A program made the translations under genes and the position numbers. From Phenylobacterium hankyongense (GTDB lineage: Bacteria > Pseudomonadota > Alphaproteobacteria > Caulobacterales > Caulobacteraceae): 64,000 nt of DNA. Within the stretch, counting starts at the first letter, position 1. Each line of letters begins with the position of its first letter. Location: the NCBI RefSeq assembly GCF_003254505.1, contig NZ_QFYP01000001.1, positions 2,154,001-2,218,000 of the forward strand, in the 5' to 3' direction. A model generated the notes under the pieces. It had not been told where the DNA came from. It saw nothing but the letters and a program-made list of their open reading frames with translations, and ran no database searches. Below are positions 37,621 to 45,951 of this stretch, in pieces.

Positions 37621-40308
37621 ATGAACGCCGAGGAACCCCGCAGGCCCGATCCGGACGCGCTCCTCGTCGCGGCCAACAAGGCCCGGCGGGGGCGCCTCAA
37701 GGTCTTCCTCGGCATGGCGCCGGGCGTCGGCAAGACCTACGAGATGCTGCGCACGGCCCGCCGCCGCAAGGCGGACGGCGAGGACGTGGTGATCGGCGTG
37801 GTGGAGAGCCACGGTCGGCGCGAGACCGAGGCCCTACTGCGCGGCCTCGAGGTGCTGCCGCGCGAGCCCATCGAATACAAGGGTCGGGCTCTCATGGAGT
37901 TCGACCTCGACGGCGCCCTGGCCCGACGGCCGAAGCTGCTGGTGGTGGACGAGTACGCCCACTCCAACGCGCCCGGCTCGCGCCATCCCAAGCGCTGGCA
38001 GGACGTCGAGGAGCTGCTCGGCGCCGGGATCGACGTCTGGACGACGCTCAACGTCCAGCACCTGGAGAGCCTGGTCGACGTCGTGCTGCGGATCACCGGC
38101 GTGCGGCAGCGCGAAACGGTGCCGGACTCGGCGCTGTCCCGCGCCGACGACATCGAGCTCGTCGACATCACCCCGGACGAGCTTCGCGAGCGGCTGGCCG
38201 ACGGCAAGGTCTATGTGCCGGAGACGGCGCGGCTGGCGGCCGACAACTTCTTCAAGCCCGAGAACCTGACGGCGCTGCGCGAACTGGCGCTGCGGCGCAT
38301 GGCCCAGACGGTCGACGACCAGCTGATCGCCACCATGCGCGAGAAGGGCGTCGAGGGCCCCTGGGCGGCGGGGGAACGCATCGTCGTCCTGGTCGGCGGG
38401 GACGCCATGGCCAGCGCCCTGGTGCGCACCGGGCGCCGGCTGTCGGACATGATGATGGACGCGCCCTGGACCGTGGCGCACGTGGAGCGGCCCAACCAGA
38501 AACCCCCGTCGTCGGCCGCCCGGGCGCGCCTGCGCGAGGCGCTGAAGCTCGCCGAGCAGCTGGGCGGGTCCACCGTCGTGCTCACCGGCGACGACGTGGT
38601 GGCCTCGGTGATGGCCTATGCGCGCCGCAACAACGTCACCCAGATCGTCATCGGCAAGTCGCGCGACAGCCGCCTGCGGGAGCTGATGGGCCGCGCCCTG
38701 GCCACCGCCCTCCTGCGGCAGGCCCGCGGCGCCGCCGTTCATGTGGTCACCGAGCGGGGTGACGACGACAAGGACGCGCCGCCGGCGGCCCGGTCGGCCA
38801 TGAGCGCCGCCGGATGGCGTGGCCACCTCGGCGCGCTCGCCTTCGTGGGCATAGCCGGCGCCCTGGCCGGCCTGCTCGACCGGTTGGCCAACGGGGCCGA
38901 CCTGGCGATGATCTTCCTGCTCAGCGTCCTGGCGGCCGGCCTGGCCTTCGGCCTGTGGCCGGCGATCACCGCGGCGGCGGTGGCGGCGCTGGTCTACAAC
39001 TTCTTCTTCCTCAGTCCGCGCCTGTCGTTCGTCATCGGTCATCCCACCGACGTGCTGACCTTCGGGGTCTTCTTCGTCGTCGCCATGACCTCCGGCTGGC
39101 TGATCGGCCGGATCCGCGACCAGGCCCGACAGACCTCGAACCGGGCGGCGGCGATCGCCTCCCTGCTGGTCTCCAGCCGCCGGCTTTCGGGATCGGCCAC
39201 CCGTAAGGACACCGCCCACGCGCTCGCCGAGCAGATCTCCGCGGCGGCCCGCGCCAAGGCGATCGTGCTGGCGCCGCGCGGCGACGAGATCGAGGCGGTG
39301 GCGGGCGCCCCCGAGCTCGAAGACCTCGGCGCGGCCGCCATGGCCGCCGCCCGTTGGGCCTGGGAGAAGGGCGAGGCGGCCGGTCACGGGACGGGGACCC
39401 TGCCGCAGACCAGCTGGACGTTCTGGCCGCTCCAGGGGGTCCGCGAACGGGTTGGCGTGGCCGGCGTGGAGGCCGACGCCCTGCGGCCCGGCTCCGACGA
39501 GGAGAAGCTGGTGCTGGCCCTGCTCGACCAGGGCGCGGTCGCCCTGGAGCGCGCCGACCTGGCCCTCGCCGCCGTGGAGGCCGAGACCCTGCGGCGCTCG
39601 GACCGTTTCCGCGCCGCCCTGCTGAACTCCATCAGCCACGACCTGCGCACGCCGCTGTCGACCGTGCTCGGCTCGACCACCACCATGATCGACTACGGGG
39701 AGGGGATGCCGGCCGCGACCCGGGCCGACTTGCTGGAGAGCGTTCGCGAGGAGGCCGAGCGGCTCAACCGCTATGTCGGCAACCTGCTGGACATGACGCG
39801 GCTGGAAGGCGGGGCGCTGAACATCCGCGAGGACTGGATCGACGTGCGGGATGTCCTGATGGGCGCCGCCGAACGCGTCGCGCGCCGCCTGGGCAAGCGC
39901 CATATAGAACGCGACTTCCCCTCGGACCTGCCCCCCGTCAGGCTGGACCCGAACCTGCTTGAGCAGGCGGTGGTCAACATCCTCGAGAACGCCATCGCCT
40001 ACAGCCCCGACGACACCGCGATCGAGCTCGCCGCCTACGAGGACCGCAACAATGTGGTGATCAGCATCGAAGACGAGGGCAAGGGCATCCCGACCGCGGA
40101 GCTCGAGCGGGTGTTCGAGAAGTTCCGGCGCATGGAAGAGCCCACCGACCGCACCAAGGGCGCGGGCCTGGGCCTGTCCATTTCCAAGGGCTTCATCGAG
40201 GCCATGGGAGGACGCATCGCCGCCGCCAGCCCGATCCATGGCGACCACGGCACGCGCGTGCTGATCAGCCTGCCTAAACCGCCGCCAAGGACCGAAGTCA
40301 CCCCATGA
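37621..40308 (+). CDS. kdpD: Sensor histidine kinase KdpD
   Basis: Osmosensitive K+ channel histidine kinase controlling kdp expression, 895 aa. Domain order: N-terminal KdpD domain with Walker A-like GMAPGVGKTYEML and VVDEYAHSN; a USP-like domain (residues about 250-375); four closely spaced helices of DUF4118 (about 400-500); GAF domain (about 520-660); HisKA with SISHDLRTPLSTVLGS; and HATPase_c with ILENAIAYSPDD and DEGKGIPTAELERVFEKF. The stop overlaps kdpE by 4 bp. Confidence 0.97.
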   Translation: MNAEEPRRPDPDALLVAANKARRGRLKVFLGMAPGVGKTYEMLRTARRRKADGEDVVIGVVESHGRRETEALLRGLEVLPREPIEYKGRALMEFDLDGALARRPKLLVVDEYAHSNAPGSRHPKRWQDVEELLGAGIDVWTTLNVQHLESLVDVVLRITGVRQRETVPDSALSRADDIELVDITPDELRERLADGKVYVPETARLAADNFFKPENLTALRELALRRMAQTVDDQLIATMREKGVEGPWAAGERIVVLVGGDAMASALVRTGRRLSDMMMDAPWTVAHVERPNQKPPSSAARARLREALKLAEQLGGSTVVLTGDDVVASVMAYARRNNVTQIVIGKSRDSRLRELMGRALATALLRQARGAAVHVVTERGDDDKDAPPAARSAMSAAGWRGHLGALAFVGIAGALAGLLDRLANGADLAMIFLLSVLAAGLAFGLWPAITAAAVAALVYNFFFLSPRLSFVIGHPTDVLTFGVFFVVAMTSGWLIGRIRDQARQTSNRAAAIASLLVSSRRLSGSATRKDTAHALAEQISAAARAKAIVLAPRGDEIEAVAGAPELEDLGAAAMAAARWAWEKGEAAGHGTGTLPQTSWTFWPLQGVRERVGVAGVEADALRPGSDEEKLVLALLDQGAVALERADLALAAVEAETLRRSDRFRAALLNSISHDLRTPLSTVLGSTTTMIDYGEGMPAATRADLLESVREEAERLNRYVGNLLDMTRLEGGALNIREDWIDVRDVLMGAAERVARRLGKRHIERDFPSDLPPVRLDPNLLEQAVVNILENAIAYSPDDTAIELAAYEDRNNVVISIEDEGKGIPTAELERVFEKFRRMEEPTDRTKGAGLGLSISKGFIEAMGGRIAAASPIHGDHGTRVLISLPKPPPRTEVTP

Positions 40309-41027
40309 GTGCGCATCACCCCCGCGTCCTGGTCATCGACGACGAGGCCCAGATCCACCGCTTCCTGCGCGCCGCGCTGGAAGCCGCCGGGTTCGAGCCG
40401 CTGCGCGCCGACACCGGCGCCGAGGGCCTGCGCGAGATCGCGCGCGCCGCGCCCGACGCCGTGGTGCTCGACCTCGGCCTGCCGGACATGGACGGACGGC
40501 AGGTGCTGATCAAGGCGCGGGAATTCTACCACGAGCCGATCATCATCCTCTCGGCGCGCGACCGGGAGACCGAGAAGATCGAGGCGCTGGACGCCGGCGC
40601 CAACGACTACGTCGAAAAGCCGTTCGGCGTCGGGGAGCTGCTCGCCCGGCTGCGCGCGGCCCTGCGCCAGCGGTCGCACGCCAGCGAGCCGCCGCCGCCG
40701 ATCGTGAAATCGGGGCCGCTGACCATCGACTTCCCCAGGCGCCTGGTCACCCGCGGCGAGGAGCTCGTGCACCTGTCGCCCAAGGAGTACGACCTGCTGG
40801 CCAAGCTGGCGCAGAACGCCGGCAAGGTGGTTCAGCACCGCGACCTGCTGATCTCGATCTGGGGGCCGGCGCATGCCGAGGACACCCAGTACCTGCGGGT
40901 GTTCATCGGCCAGCTGCGCCAGAAGATCGAAGGCGACCCCGCCGAGCCGCAGATCATCATGACCGAGCCGGGCGTCGGCTACCGGTTCGTGACCGACGAC
41001 ATGCTGCGGATCGCGCCACAGGCGTGA
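40305..41027 (+). CDS. kdpE: Response regulator KdpE
   Basis: OmpR/PhoB-type regulator of 240 aa that activates kdp when phosphorylated by KdpD. The receiver domain has VIDDEAQIHRFLRAALEAAG, the phospho-acceptor in VVLDLGLPDMDGR, and the conserved Lys in YVEKPF. The C-terminal winged helix has HLSPKEYDLLAKLAQNAGKV and MTEPGVGYRF. Coupled to kdpD by ATGA. I did not find a convincing KdpE box upstream of the locus. Confidence 0.97.
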   Translation: MSAHHPRVLVIDDEAQIHRFLRAALEAAGFEPLRADTGAEGLREIARAAPDAVVLDLGLPDMDGRQVLIKAREFYHEPIIILSARDRETEKIEALDAGANDYVEKPFGVGELLARLRAALRQRSHASEPPPPIVKSGPLTIDFPRRLVTRGEELVHLSPKEYDLLAKLAQNAGKVVQHRDLLISIWGPAHAEDTQYLRVFIGQLRQKIEGDPAEPQIIMTEPGVGYRFVTDDMLRIAPQA

Positions 41028-41056
41028 GGCGCCCGCGTTGAAGACCGCGGCTCGAC

Positions 41057-41908
41057 CTAGGGCCGCTTGCGCCCGCCGGGCTCACTGGCGGCGGCGGCCA
41101 GATAGGCGGCCACCAGCTCGACATGTCGGTCGGGGACGTCGGGCCGGCCCTCCGCGCGGCCGGTGAGCTTCACGCCCAGCACCAGGCGATGGTTCGCCGG
41201 CACCTGCACGGGCCAGAAGTCGAAGTCGGCCTGATCGAAGGGATAGGTCTCGGCGCGCGTCGGCTTGTCGTTGGCAAGCGCCCACTGGGCGGCCTCCTGG
41301 TCCGCGGCGGAGAGGTTGGCGTCGCCGCTGGCGGCGGCGGGCGCGAGCTTGCCGTCCCGCTCGGCCAGGACGACCGCCGGGGCGTCGAAGATCCGGCCCA
41401 GCGCATCGGCGGCGGTCTTGATCAGCGCCGCGTGCGGCTGGGAGTCGATGATTCCATGCGCCAGGGCGTGCAGGGCTTCGGCCTGTTGCGCGGCGCGACG
41501 CGCGGCCAGCGCCCGTCCGCGCGATTGCGCCCCGACGGTGCTCGCAATGGCGGCGACTAGGAGCAGCAGGAATAGCGCCCAGATATCCGTCGGGCTGGCG
41601 ACCGCGAAGGTCATCCGCGGTTCGACGAAGAGGAAGTCGAACACGGCGACGCCGACCAGCGCCGCGACCAGCGCCGGCCCCCAGCCGAAGCTCAGGGCGG
41701 CGACGATCACCGGCAGCACGAAGACCAGCGAGAGGTTGGGCGTGGCGACGATGTGGTCGACCACGAAGGCCACGACGCTGGCGGCGGCGACCAGCAGCAG
41801 GCTCAGGGCGTAGCCGAGCGCCGGCGTGCGTCGCGCCGGGCGTCCGAGGGTCGCGTCGCGACCTTCCAGTTCGGGCGGTGAGGAAGGGAACGCAATGTCG
41901 CTGGCCAT
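41057..41908 (-). CDS. DUF4118 and GAF domain protein, kinase-less KdpD-like sensor
   Basis: Inner-membrane protein of 283 aa. Four helices (LGYALSLLLVAAASVVAFVV; LSLVFVLPVIVAALSFGWGP; ALVGVAVFDFLFVEP; DIWALFLLLLVAAIASTV) match the DUF4118 domain of KdpD, down to the FDFLFVEPRMTF and SPTDIWAL pattern. A GAF-like domain follows with LGRIFDAPAVVLAERDG and the FDFWPV motif seen also in KdpD here (SWTFWPLQGV). It has no N-terminal KdpD domain, no His phospho-acceptor and no ATPase domain. ATG 41908 has GGAG six bases upstream; the longer frame to 42043 is unlikely. It is convergent with kdpE, 29 bp apart. Confidence 0.85.
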   Translation of the reverse strand: MASDIAFPSSPPELEGRDATLGRPARRTPALGYALSLLLVAAASVVAFVVDHIVATPNLSLVFVLPVIVAALSFGWGPALVAALVGVAVFDFLFVEPRMTFAVASPTDIWALFLLLLVAAIASTVGAQSRGRALAARRAAQQAEALHALAHGIIDSQPHAALIKTAADALGRIFDAPAVVLAERDGKLAPAAASGDANLSAADQEAAQWALANDKPTRAETYPFDQADFDFWPVQVPANHRLVLGVKLTGRAEGRPDVPDRHVELVAAYLAAAASEPGGRKRP

Positions 41909-42009
41909 GGGACGCTCCGGTGTGGCCGAGGGGAGCCGCCCTGATACGCCCCTGCGCATAAAGGATCGATGTGGATTGCGGGCTGGCCGGCCCGGTCCTG
42001 CCGGTGGCC

Positions 42010-42234
42010 CTATCGCCGCCGTCTCCGCATTTCGGCCGCCCAAATGCGTCGCGCCCTGTGCCCCAGCGCTTCGGTGGTGCGGAACATGCTCCAGGCCAGC
42101 CAGCTACGGCGCCGGCCGAGCAGTCGCCTGGCGGTTTCGTTCAGGGTCTGGGCGAGTTGGAGGAGCAACGTCGCCTTCTGCGCCGCGGCCCGGCGCTGAG
42201 CCTCATCGACGCCAGCGGCGATCCTCCTCAGCAT
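42010..42234 (-). CDS. Possible small basic protein divergent from csoR
   Basis: A 74-aa ORF, rich in Arg and Ala, with an amphipathic helical pattern (EAQRRAAAQKATLLLQLAQT, then LNETARRLLGRRRSWLAW). It is the only plausible gene in the 41909-42328 gap and would be transcribed away from csoR, with G-tract palindrome 1 in its upstream region. No good ribosome site is visible before ATG 42234, and a longer frame to 42330 would run through the palindromes. I recognise no family. It may be a chance ORF. Confidence 0.4.
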   Translation of the reverse strand: MLRRIAAGVDEAQRRAAAQKATLLLQLAQTLNETARRLLGRRRSWLAWSMFRTTEALGHRARRIWAAEMRRRRR

Positions 42235-42267
42235 CGATGATCGTCCGCGACAGATGGGTGGCGACGT

Positions 42268-42284
42268 ATCCCCCCAGGGGGGAT
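42268..42284. promoter_or_regulatory. G-tract palindrome 1 (candidate CsoR operator)
   Basis: ATCCCCCCAGGGGGGAT is a perfect 17-bp inverted repeat with C6/G6 tracts. CsoR/RcnR-family repressors recognise such G-tract inverted repeats in A-form-like DNA. It lies just upstream of the csoR -35 box and between csoR and the divergent small ORF. Confidence 0.7.
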
Positions 42285-42293
42285 GTGCGGTGC

Positions 42294-42321
42294 TTGACCT
42301 ATCCTCCCCGGGGGATATGTC
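42294..42321 (+). promoter_or_regulatory. csoR promoter with operator 2 in the spacer
   Basis: The -35 box is TTGACC (42294-42299) and the -10-like box TATGTC (42316-42321), spacer 16. The spacer is filled by ATCCTCCCCGGGGGAT (42301-42316), a second G-tract palindrome. Repressor bound there would block polymerase directly, giving autoregulation. The predicted transcription start falls at about 42328-42329, on the csoR ATG itself, implying a leaderless mRNA. Confidence 0.65.
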
Positions 42322-42328
42322 AATCGTC

Positions 42329-42604
42329 ATGGCTCATGTCGTCCATCGGACCCACCCAGACATCGTCAAACGCCTGAAGCGCGCCGAAGGCCACCTGCGC
42401 AACGTCATCGGCATGATGGAATCCGGCCGTCCGTGCCCGGACGTGGCTCAGCAGCTGCACGCCGTCGAACGCGCCGTCGCCGCGGCCAAACGGACCCTGG
42501 TCCACGACCACATCGACCACTGCCTCGCCCATGCGATCGAGGACGAGCCGCGCGACGCGCAGCGCACGATCGACGAGTTCAAAGAGATCACCAAATACCT
42601 CTAG
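42329..42604 (+). CDS. csoR: CsoR-family copper-sensing repressor
   Basis: DUF156 (CsoR/RcnR) all-helical repressor of 91 aa when started at ATG 42329. The Cu(I) ligand set is complete and falls at C36, H61 and C65, the same spacing and numbering as Mycobacterium CsoR (C-x24-H-x3-C); the second Cys of RcnR/CstR patterns is absent. Helix 1 has VKRLKRAEGHLRNVIGMMES. ATG 42329 is preferred because an earlier ATG at 42317 would lie inside the -10 region. Three G-tract palindromes surround it. Cu(I) sensing is inferred from ligands; targets besides itself are probably the downstream ABC operon. Confidence 0.9.
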   Translation: MAHVVHRTHPDIVKRLKRAEGHLRNVIGMMESGRPCPDVAQQLHAVERAVAAAKRTLVHDHIDHCLAHAIEDEPRDAQRTIDEFKEITKYL

Positions 42605-42624
42605 CTTGACCAGATCGGGCGGTT

Positions 42625-42684
42625 GCGCCGCCTGAGGCGACGAACGCCTTGACAGGCGGCGCCGGGAGGATCATTCCGCCGCCT
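42625..42684 (+). repeat. Overlapping alternative hairpins between csoR and the ABC operon
   Basis: GCGCCGCCTG (42625-42634) pairs perfectly with CAGGCGGCGC (42653-42662). The same right arm (AGGCGGCG, 42654-42661) also pairs with CGCCGCCT (42677-42684). The two stems are mutually exclusive. A consensus TTGACA (42649-42654) overlaps the shared arm and may be the -35 of the ABC operon. It may be an attenuator-like or terminator structure, or a by-product of GC-rich repeats; no T-tract follows. Confidence 0.35.
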
Positions 42685-42691
42685 GCCGCCC

Positions 42692-42708
42692 ATCCTCCCC
42701 TGGGGGAT
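42692..42708. promoter_or_regulatory. G-tract palindrome 3 (candidate CsoR operator for ABC operon)
   Basis: ATCCTCCCCTGGGGGAT closely matches operator 2 in the csoR promoter, differing only by one central base. It lies 137 bp before the ABC permease start and about 38 bp after a TTGACA, so a repressor bound here would sit at or just downstream of a transcription start. It ties the ABC transporter to CsoR control. Confidence 0.65.
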
Positions 42709-42844
42709 GGTTGGCCCCACCGGAACCCCAGCCCATGCCAAGCGACAGTAGCAGTCGATCTAACGCGCCGCTGAGGGCGTCCCGCTAGGGCCTGGCTCCA
42801 GGCTCGACCCGTGACGGCCTTCGCGGCGTCTCACGAGGTGAGCC

Positions 42845-44602
42845 ATGGTATTTCTCTCCGGCGACCGCCCTGGGGCGCGTCCGCTCGCGCGCTTCCTGCA
42901 CGCCGGCGTCGCCCCGTCCTGGGCCGATCTCGTCGCCTTCCTGCTGCTGGCCGCGACCGCCGTGCTGATCGTGCACGGGGCCGGCGAGATGAGCGAGCCC
43001 CTGGCGCAGCTGCGCACCACGCCGGTCACGCTCGATCCAAGGCGCCTGCCGGAATACGCCCTGCTCACGACGCTGCGGATGTTCGCCGCGCTCGGAGCGT
43101 CGCTGCTGTTCACCTTCACGGTCGCCACCCTGGCCGCCAAGAACCGCAAGGCCGAGCTCGTGGTCGTGCCGGCGCTCGACATCCTGCAGTCGGTGCCGAT
43201 CCTCGGGTTCCTGACCTTCACGGTCACCTTCTTCATGGGCCTGTTTCCCGGCCGCCAGCTGGGCGTCGAATGCGCGGCGATCTTCGCGATCTTCACCAGC
43301 CAGGCCTGGAACATGGCCTTCAGCTTCTACCAGTCGCTGCGGACCATCCCGAGCGACCTGGACGAGGTGAGCCGCCAGTTCGGGTTCTCCCCCTGGCGCC
43401 GGTTCGTGCGGCTGGAGCTGCCGTTCGCGACCCCCGGCCTGGTTTGGAACGTCATGATGTCGATGTCGGGCGGCTGGTTCTTCGTCGTGGCGTCCGAAGC
43501 CATCACGGTGGGCAAGACCACCATCGCCCTGCCGGGGATCGGATCGTGGCTGGCGCTGGCGATTGCGCGCCAGGACATGCGGGCGGTGGCGGTCGGCGTC
43601 GGGGCCATGGCGGTGGTGATCCTGCTCTACGACCAGCTGGTGTTCCGCCCGATCGTCGCCTGGGCGGACAAGTTCCGGTTCGAGCAGACCGCCTCGCAGG
43701 ACCGCCCGGGCTCCTGGGTCTACGACCTCGTCCGCCGCGTGCGCTGGCTGCGGATCGCGGTGGCGCCGCTCAGCTGGCCGGCGAAGGTCCTGGCGGCCGT
43801 CGACTGGCGGCCCCCCGGATTTCGGTTGCAGCCGATCCGGCTGGGCCCGGCCGCCACGCGGGCCATCGACCGCCTGTGGCTGGGCGTCGCCGGCGCCGCA
43901 GCCCTCGCCGCGATCTGGTTCCTGTGGACCTTCGTCAGTCGGACGCTGAACTGGCATGACGTGCTCGTCGCCTTCGGCCTCGGCCTGGCGACGCTCACGC
44001 GCGTCGTGGTGCTGATCGCGCTGACCAGCCTCGTGTGGACGCCGATCGGGGTCTGGATCGGCCTGCGGCCCGCCTGGGCGCAGCGCCTGCAACCCGTCGC
44101 CCAGTTCCTCGCGGCCTTCCCGGCCAACGTGCTCTTTCCCTTCGTGGTGGTGGCGATCGTCGCCCTGCGCGCCGATCCCAACATCTGGCTGTCGCCGCTG
44201 ATGGTGCTGGGGACCCAGTGGTACATCCTGTTCAACGTCATCGCCGGGGCCAGCGCCATTCCGAGCGACCTGAAGGAGGCCGCCGGCATCTTCGGCATGC
44301 GCGGCTGGCAGTGGTGGCGGCAGGTCGCCCTGCCGGGGATCTTCCCCTACTACGTGACCGGCGCCGTCACCGCCTCGGGCGGGTCCTGGAACGCCAGCAT
44401 CGTCGCCGAGGCCGTGACCTGGGGCGACAAGCACCTCGAGGCCGCCGGGCTCGGCGCCTACATCGCCAAGGCCACCGCCGCCGGCGACTATGGCCGCGTG
44501 GCGCTGGGCGTCGCGGTCATGTCGATCTTCGTCATCGCCTTCAACCGCGTCCTCTGGCGACCGATGTACCGGTTCGCCGAGCGCCGCCTGCGTCTCGACT
44601 AG
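42845..44602 (+). CDS. ABC transporter permease, duplicated (two BPD_transp_1 domains fused)
   Basis: Inner-membrane protein of 585 aa containing two complete binding-protein-dependent permease domains, about residues 70-275 and 365-575, each with an EAA-like loop (RTIPSDLDEVSRQFGFSPW, ASAIPSDLKEAAGIFGMRGW). This corresponds to the duplicated-permease anion-transporter group related to NitT/TauT importers. GAGGTGA lies three bases before ATG 42845, an unusually close ribosome site. It pairs with the ATPase 11 bp downstream. No periplasmic binding protein is encoded nearby. The substrate is unknown; nitrate, sulfonate or bicarbonate are family precedents. Confidence 0.88.
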   Translation: MVFLSGDRPGARPLARFLHAGVAPSWADLVAFLLLAATAVLIVHGAGEMSEPLAQLRTTPVTLDPRRLPEYALLTTLRMFAALGASLLFTFTVATLAAKNRKAELVVVPALDILQSVPILGFLTFTVTFFMGLFPGRQLGVECAAIFAIFTSQAWNMAFSFYQSLRTIPSDLDEVSRQFGFSPWRRFVRLELPFATPGLVWNVMMSMSGGWFFVVASEAITVGKTTIALPGIGSWLALAIARQDMRAVAVGVGAMAVVILLYDQLVFRPIVAWADKFRFEQTASQDRPGSWVYDLVRRVRWLRIAVAPLSWPAKVLAAVDWRPPGFRLQPIRLGPAATRAIDRLWLGVAGAAALAAIWFLWTFVSRTLNWHDVLVAFGLGLATLTRVVVLIALTSLVWTPIGVWIGLRPAWAQRLQPVAQFLAAFPANVLFPFVVVAIVALRADPNIWLSPLMVLGTQWYILFNVIAGASAIPSDLKEAAGIFGMRGWQWWRQVALPGIFPYYVTGAVTASGGSWNASIVAEAVTWGDKHLEAAGLGAYIAKATAAGDYGRVALGVAVMSIFVIAFNRVLWRPMYRFAERRLRLD

Positions 44603-44613
44603 GGGAGGCTCCC

Positions 44614-45921
44614 ATGGCCGCCATCGACGATCGCCACCTGCTGGACGTGAGGAACGTCCGCCACCTCTACGGCAAGCCCGGCGGCGGCGGGCAGCTGGTG
44701 CTCGACGACGTGGACCTGACGCTGTTCGACAACGAGATCGTCGGCCTGCTGGGCCGCTCGGGCTCGGGCAAGTCGACCCTGCTGCGCTCCATCGCCGGCC
44801 TGATCCAGCCGACGTCCGGGGAGATCACCTTCCCGCGCGCGAACGCGGCGTCGCCGACGCGGGTGAGCATGGTCTTCCAGAGCTTCGCCCTGTTCCCGTG
44901 GCTGACGGTGCAGCAGAACGTGGAGGTAGGCCTGGAGGCCAGGCGTGTGGCGCCGGACGTTCGCCGCCGCCGGGGGCTGGCGGCCATCGACCTGATCGGC
45001 CTCGACGGCTTCGAGAACGCCTACCCGAAAGAGCTGTCGGGCGGCATGCGCCAGCGGGTCGGCCTGGCCCGGGCGCTGGTGGTCGACCCGACCATCCTGT
45101 TGATGGACGAGCCGTTCTCCGCCCTCGACGTGCTCACCGCCGAGACCCTGCGCACCGATCTCCTCGACCTCTGGGGCGAGGGCCGCATGGGGATCCAGTC
45201 GATCCTGATGGTCACCCACAACATCGAGGAGGCGGTGCTGATGTGCGACCGCATCCTGGTGTTCTCCTCCAACCCCGGCCGCATCGTCGCCGAGATCAAG
45301 GTCGACCTGCCGCAACCGCGCAACCGCCAGAACCCGGCCTTCCGCGCGCTGGTGGACGACATCTACGCGCGGATGACGCAGCGTGGCTCGGCCGGCGAGC
45401 GGCGCGGCGACGGGGTTTTCCCCGGCATGGGCATCGGCATGGTGCTGCCGCGGGTCTCCACCAACATCCTGGCCGGGCTGATGGAGACGGTCAGCGCGCC
45501 GCCCTTCGACGGCGAGGCGCATCTGCCGGACCTGGCCGAGGCGCTTCACTACGAGGCTGACGAGCTGTTCCCGATCGCCGAGACCCTGCAGCTCCTGCGG
45601 TTCGCTGAGCTGGGAGGCGGCGACCTGAAGCTGACCGCCGAGGCGCGGCGCTACGCCGAGGCCGACGTCGACGCCCGCAAGCAGCTCTTCGCCCAACACC
45701 TGATCGCCTACGTGCCGCTGGCCCGGCACATCCGCCGCGTGCTCGACGAACGTGCGTCGCACCAGGCGCCCGCCCGCCGCTTCCGCGACGAGCTGGAGGA
45801 CCTGATGTCGCCGGAAGACGCCGAACAGACCCTCAAGGGCGTCACCAACTGGGCGCGGTATGCCGAGGCCTTCGCCTACGACGAGGGCGCGGACCTGTTC
45901 ACGCTCGACGATCCGAGCTGA
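44614..45921 (+). CDS. ABC transporter ATP-binding protein with AAA-associated C-terminal domain
   Basis: 435-aa ATPase. Residues 1-250 form a NitT/TauT-type ABC domain: Walker A GRSGSGKST, Q-loop MVFQSFALFPWLT, signature LSGGMRQRV, Walker B ILLMDEPFSALD, H-loop VTHNIEEA. After a linker, residues about 285-425 form the AAA-associated helical domain (NILAGLMETVSAPPF, LTAEARRYAEADVDARKQLF), found with duplicated-permease transporters. It lies 11 bp after the permease. The extra domain may sense substrate or a partner; no role is established. Confidence 0.9.
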   Translation: MAAIDDRHLLDVRNVRHLYGKPGGGGQLVLDDVDLTLFDNEIVGLLGRSGSGKSTLLRSIAGLIQPTSGEITFPRANAASPTRVSMVFQSFALFPWLTVQQNVEVGLEARRVAPDVRRRRGLAAIDLIGLDGFENAYPKELSGGMRQRVGLARALVVDPTILLMDEPFSALDVLTAETLRTDLLDLWGEGRMGIQSILMVTHNIEEAVLMCDRILVFSSNPGRIVAEIKVDLPQPRNRQNPAFRALVDDIYARMTQRGSAGERRGDGVFPGMGIGMVLPRVSTNILAGLMETVSAPPFDGEAHLPDLAEALHYEADELFPIAETLQLLRFAELGGGDLKLTAEARRYAEADVDARKQLFAQHLIAYVPLARHIRRVLDERASHQAPARRFRDELEDLMSPEDAEQTLKGVTNWARYAEAFAYDEGADLFTLDDPS

Positions 45922-45951
45922 GGCACGGTCGAGGTCCGGGGTTTCGCAAAC

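Noticed and set aside
42254..42328. Longer N-terminus for CsoR from 42254 or 42317
   Set aside because: It would place coding sequence across the operator and the -10 box and add residues not seen in the family.
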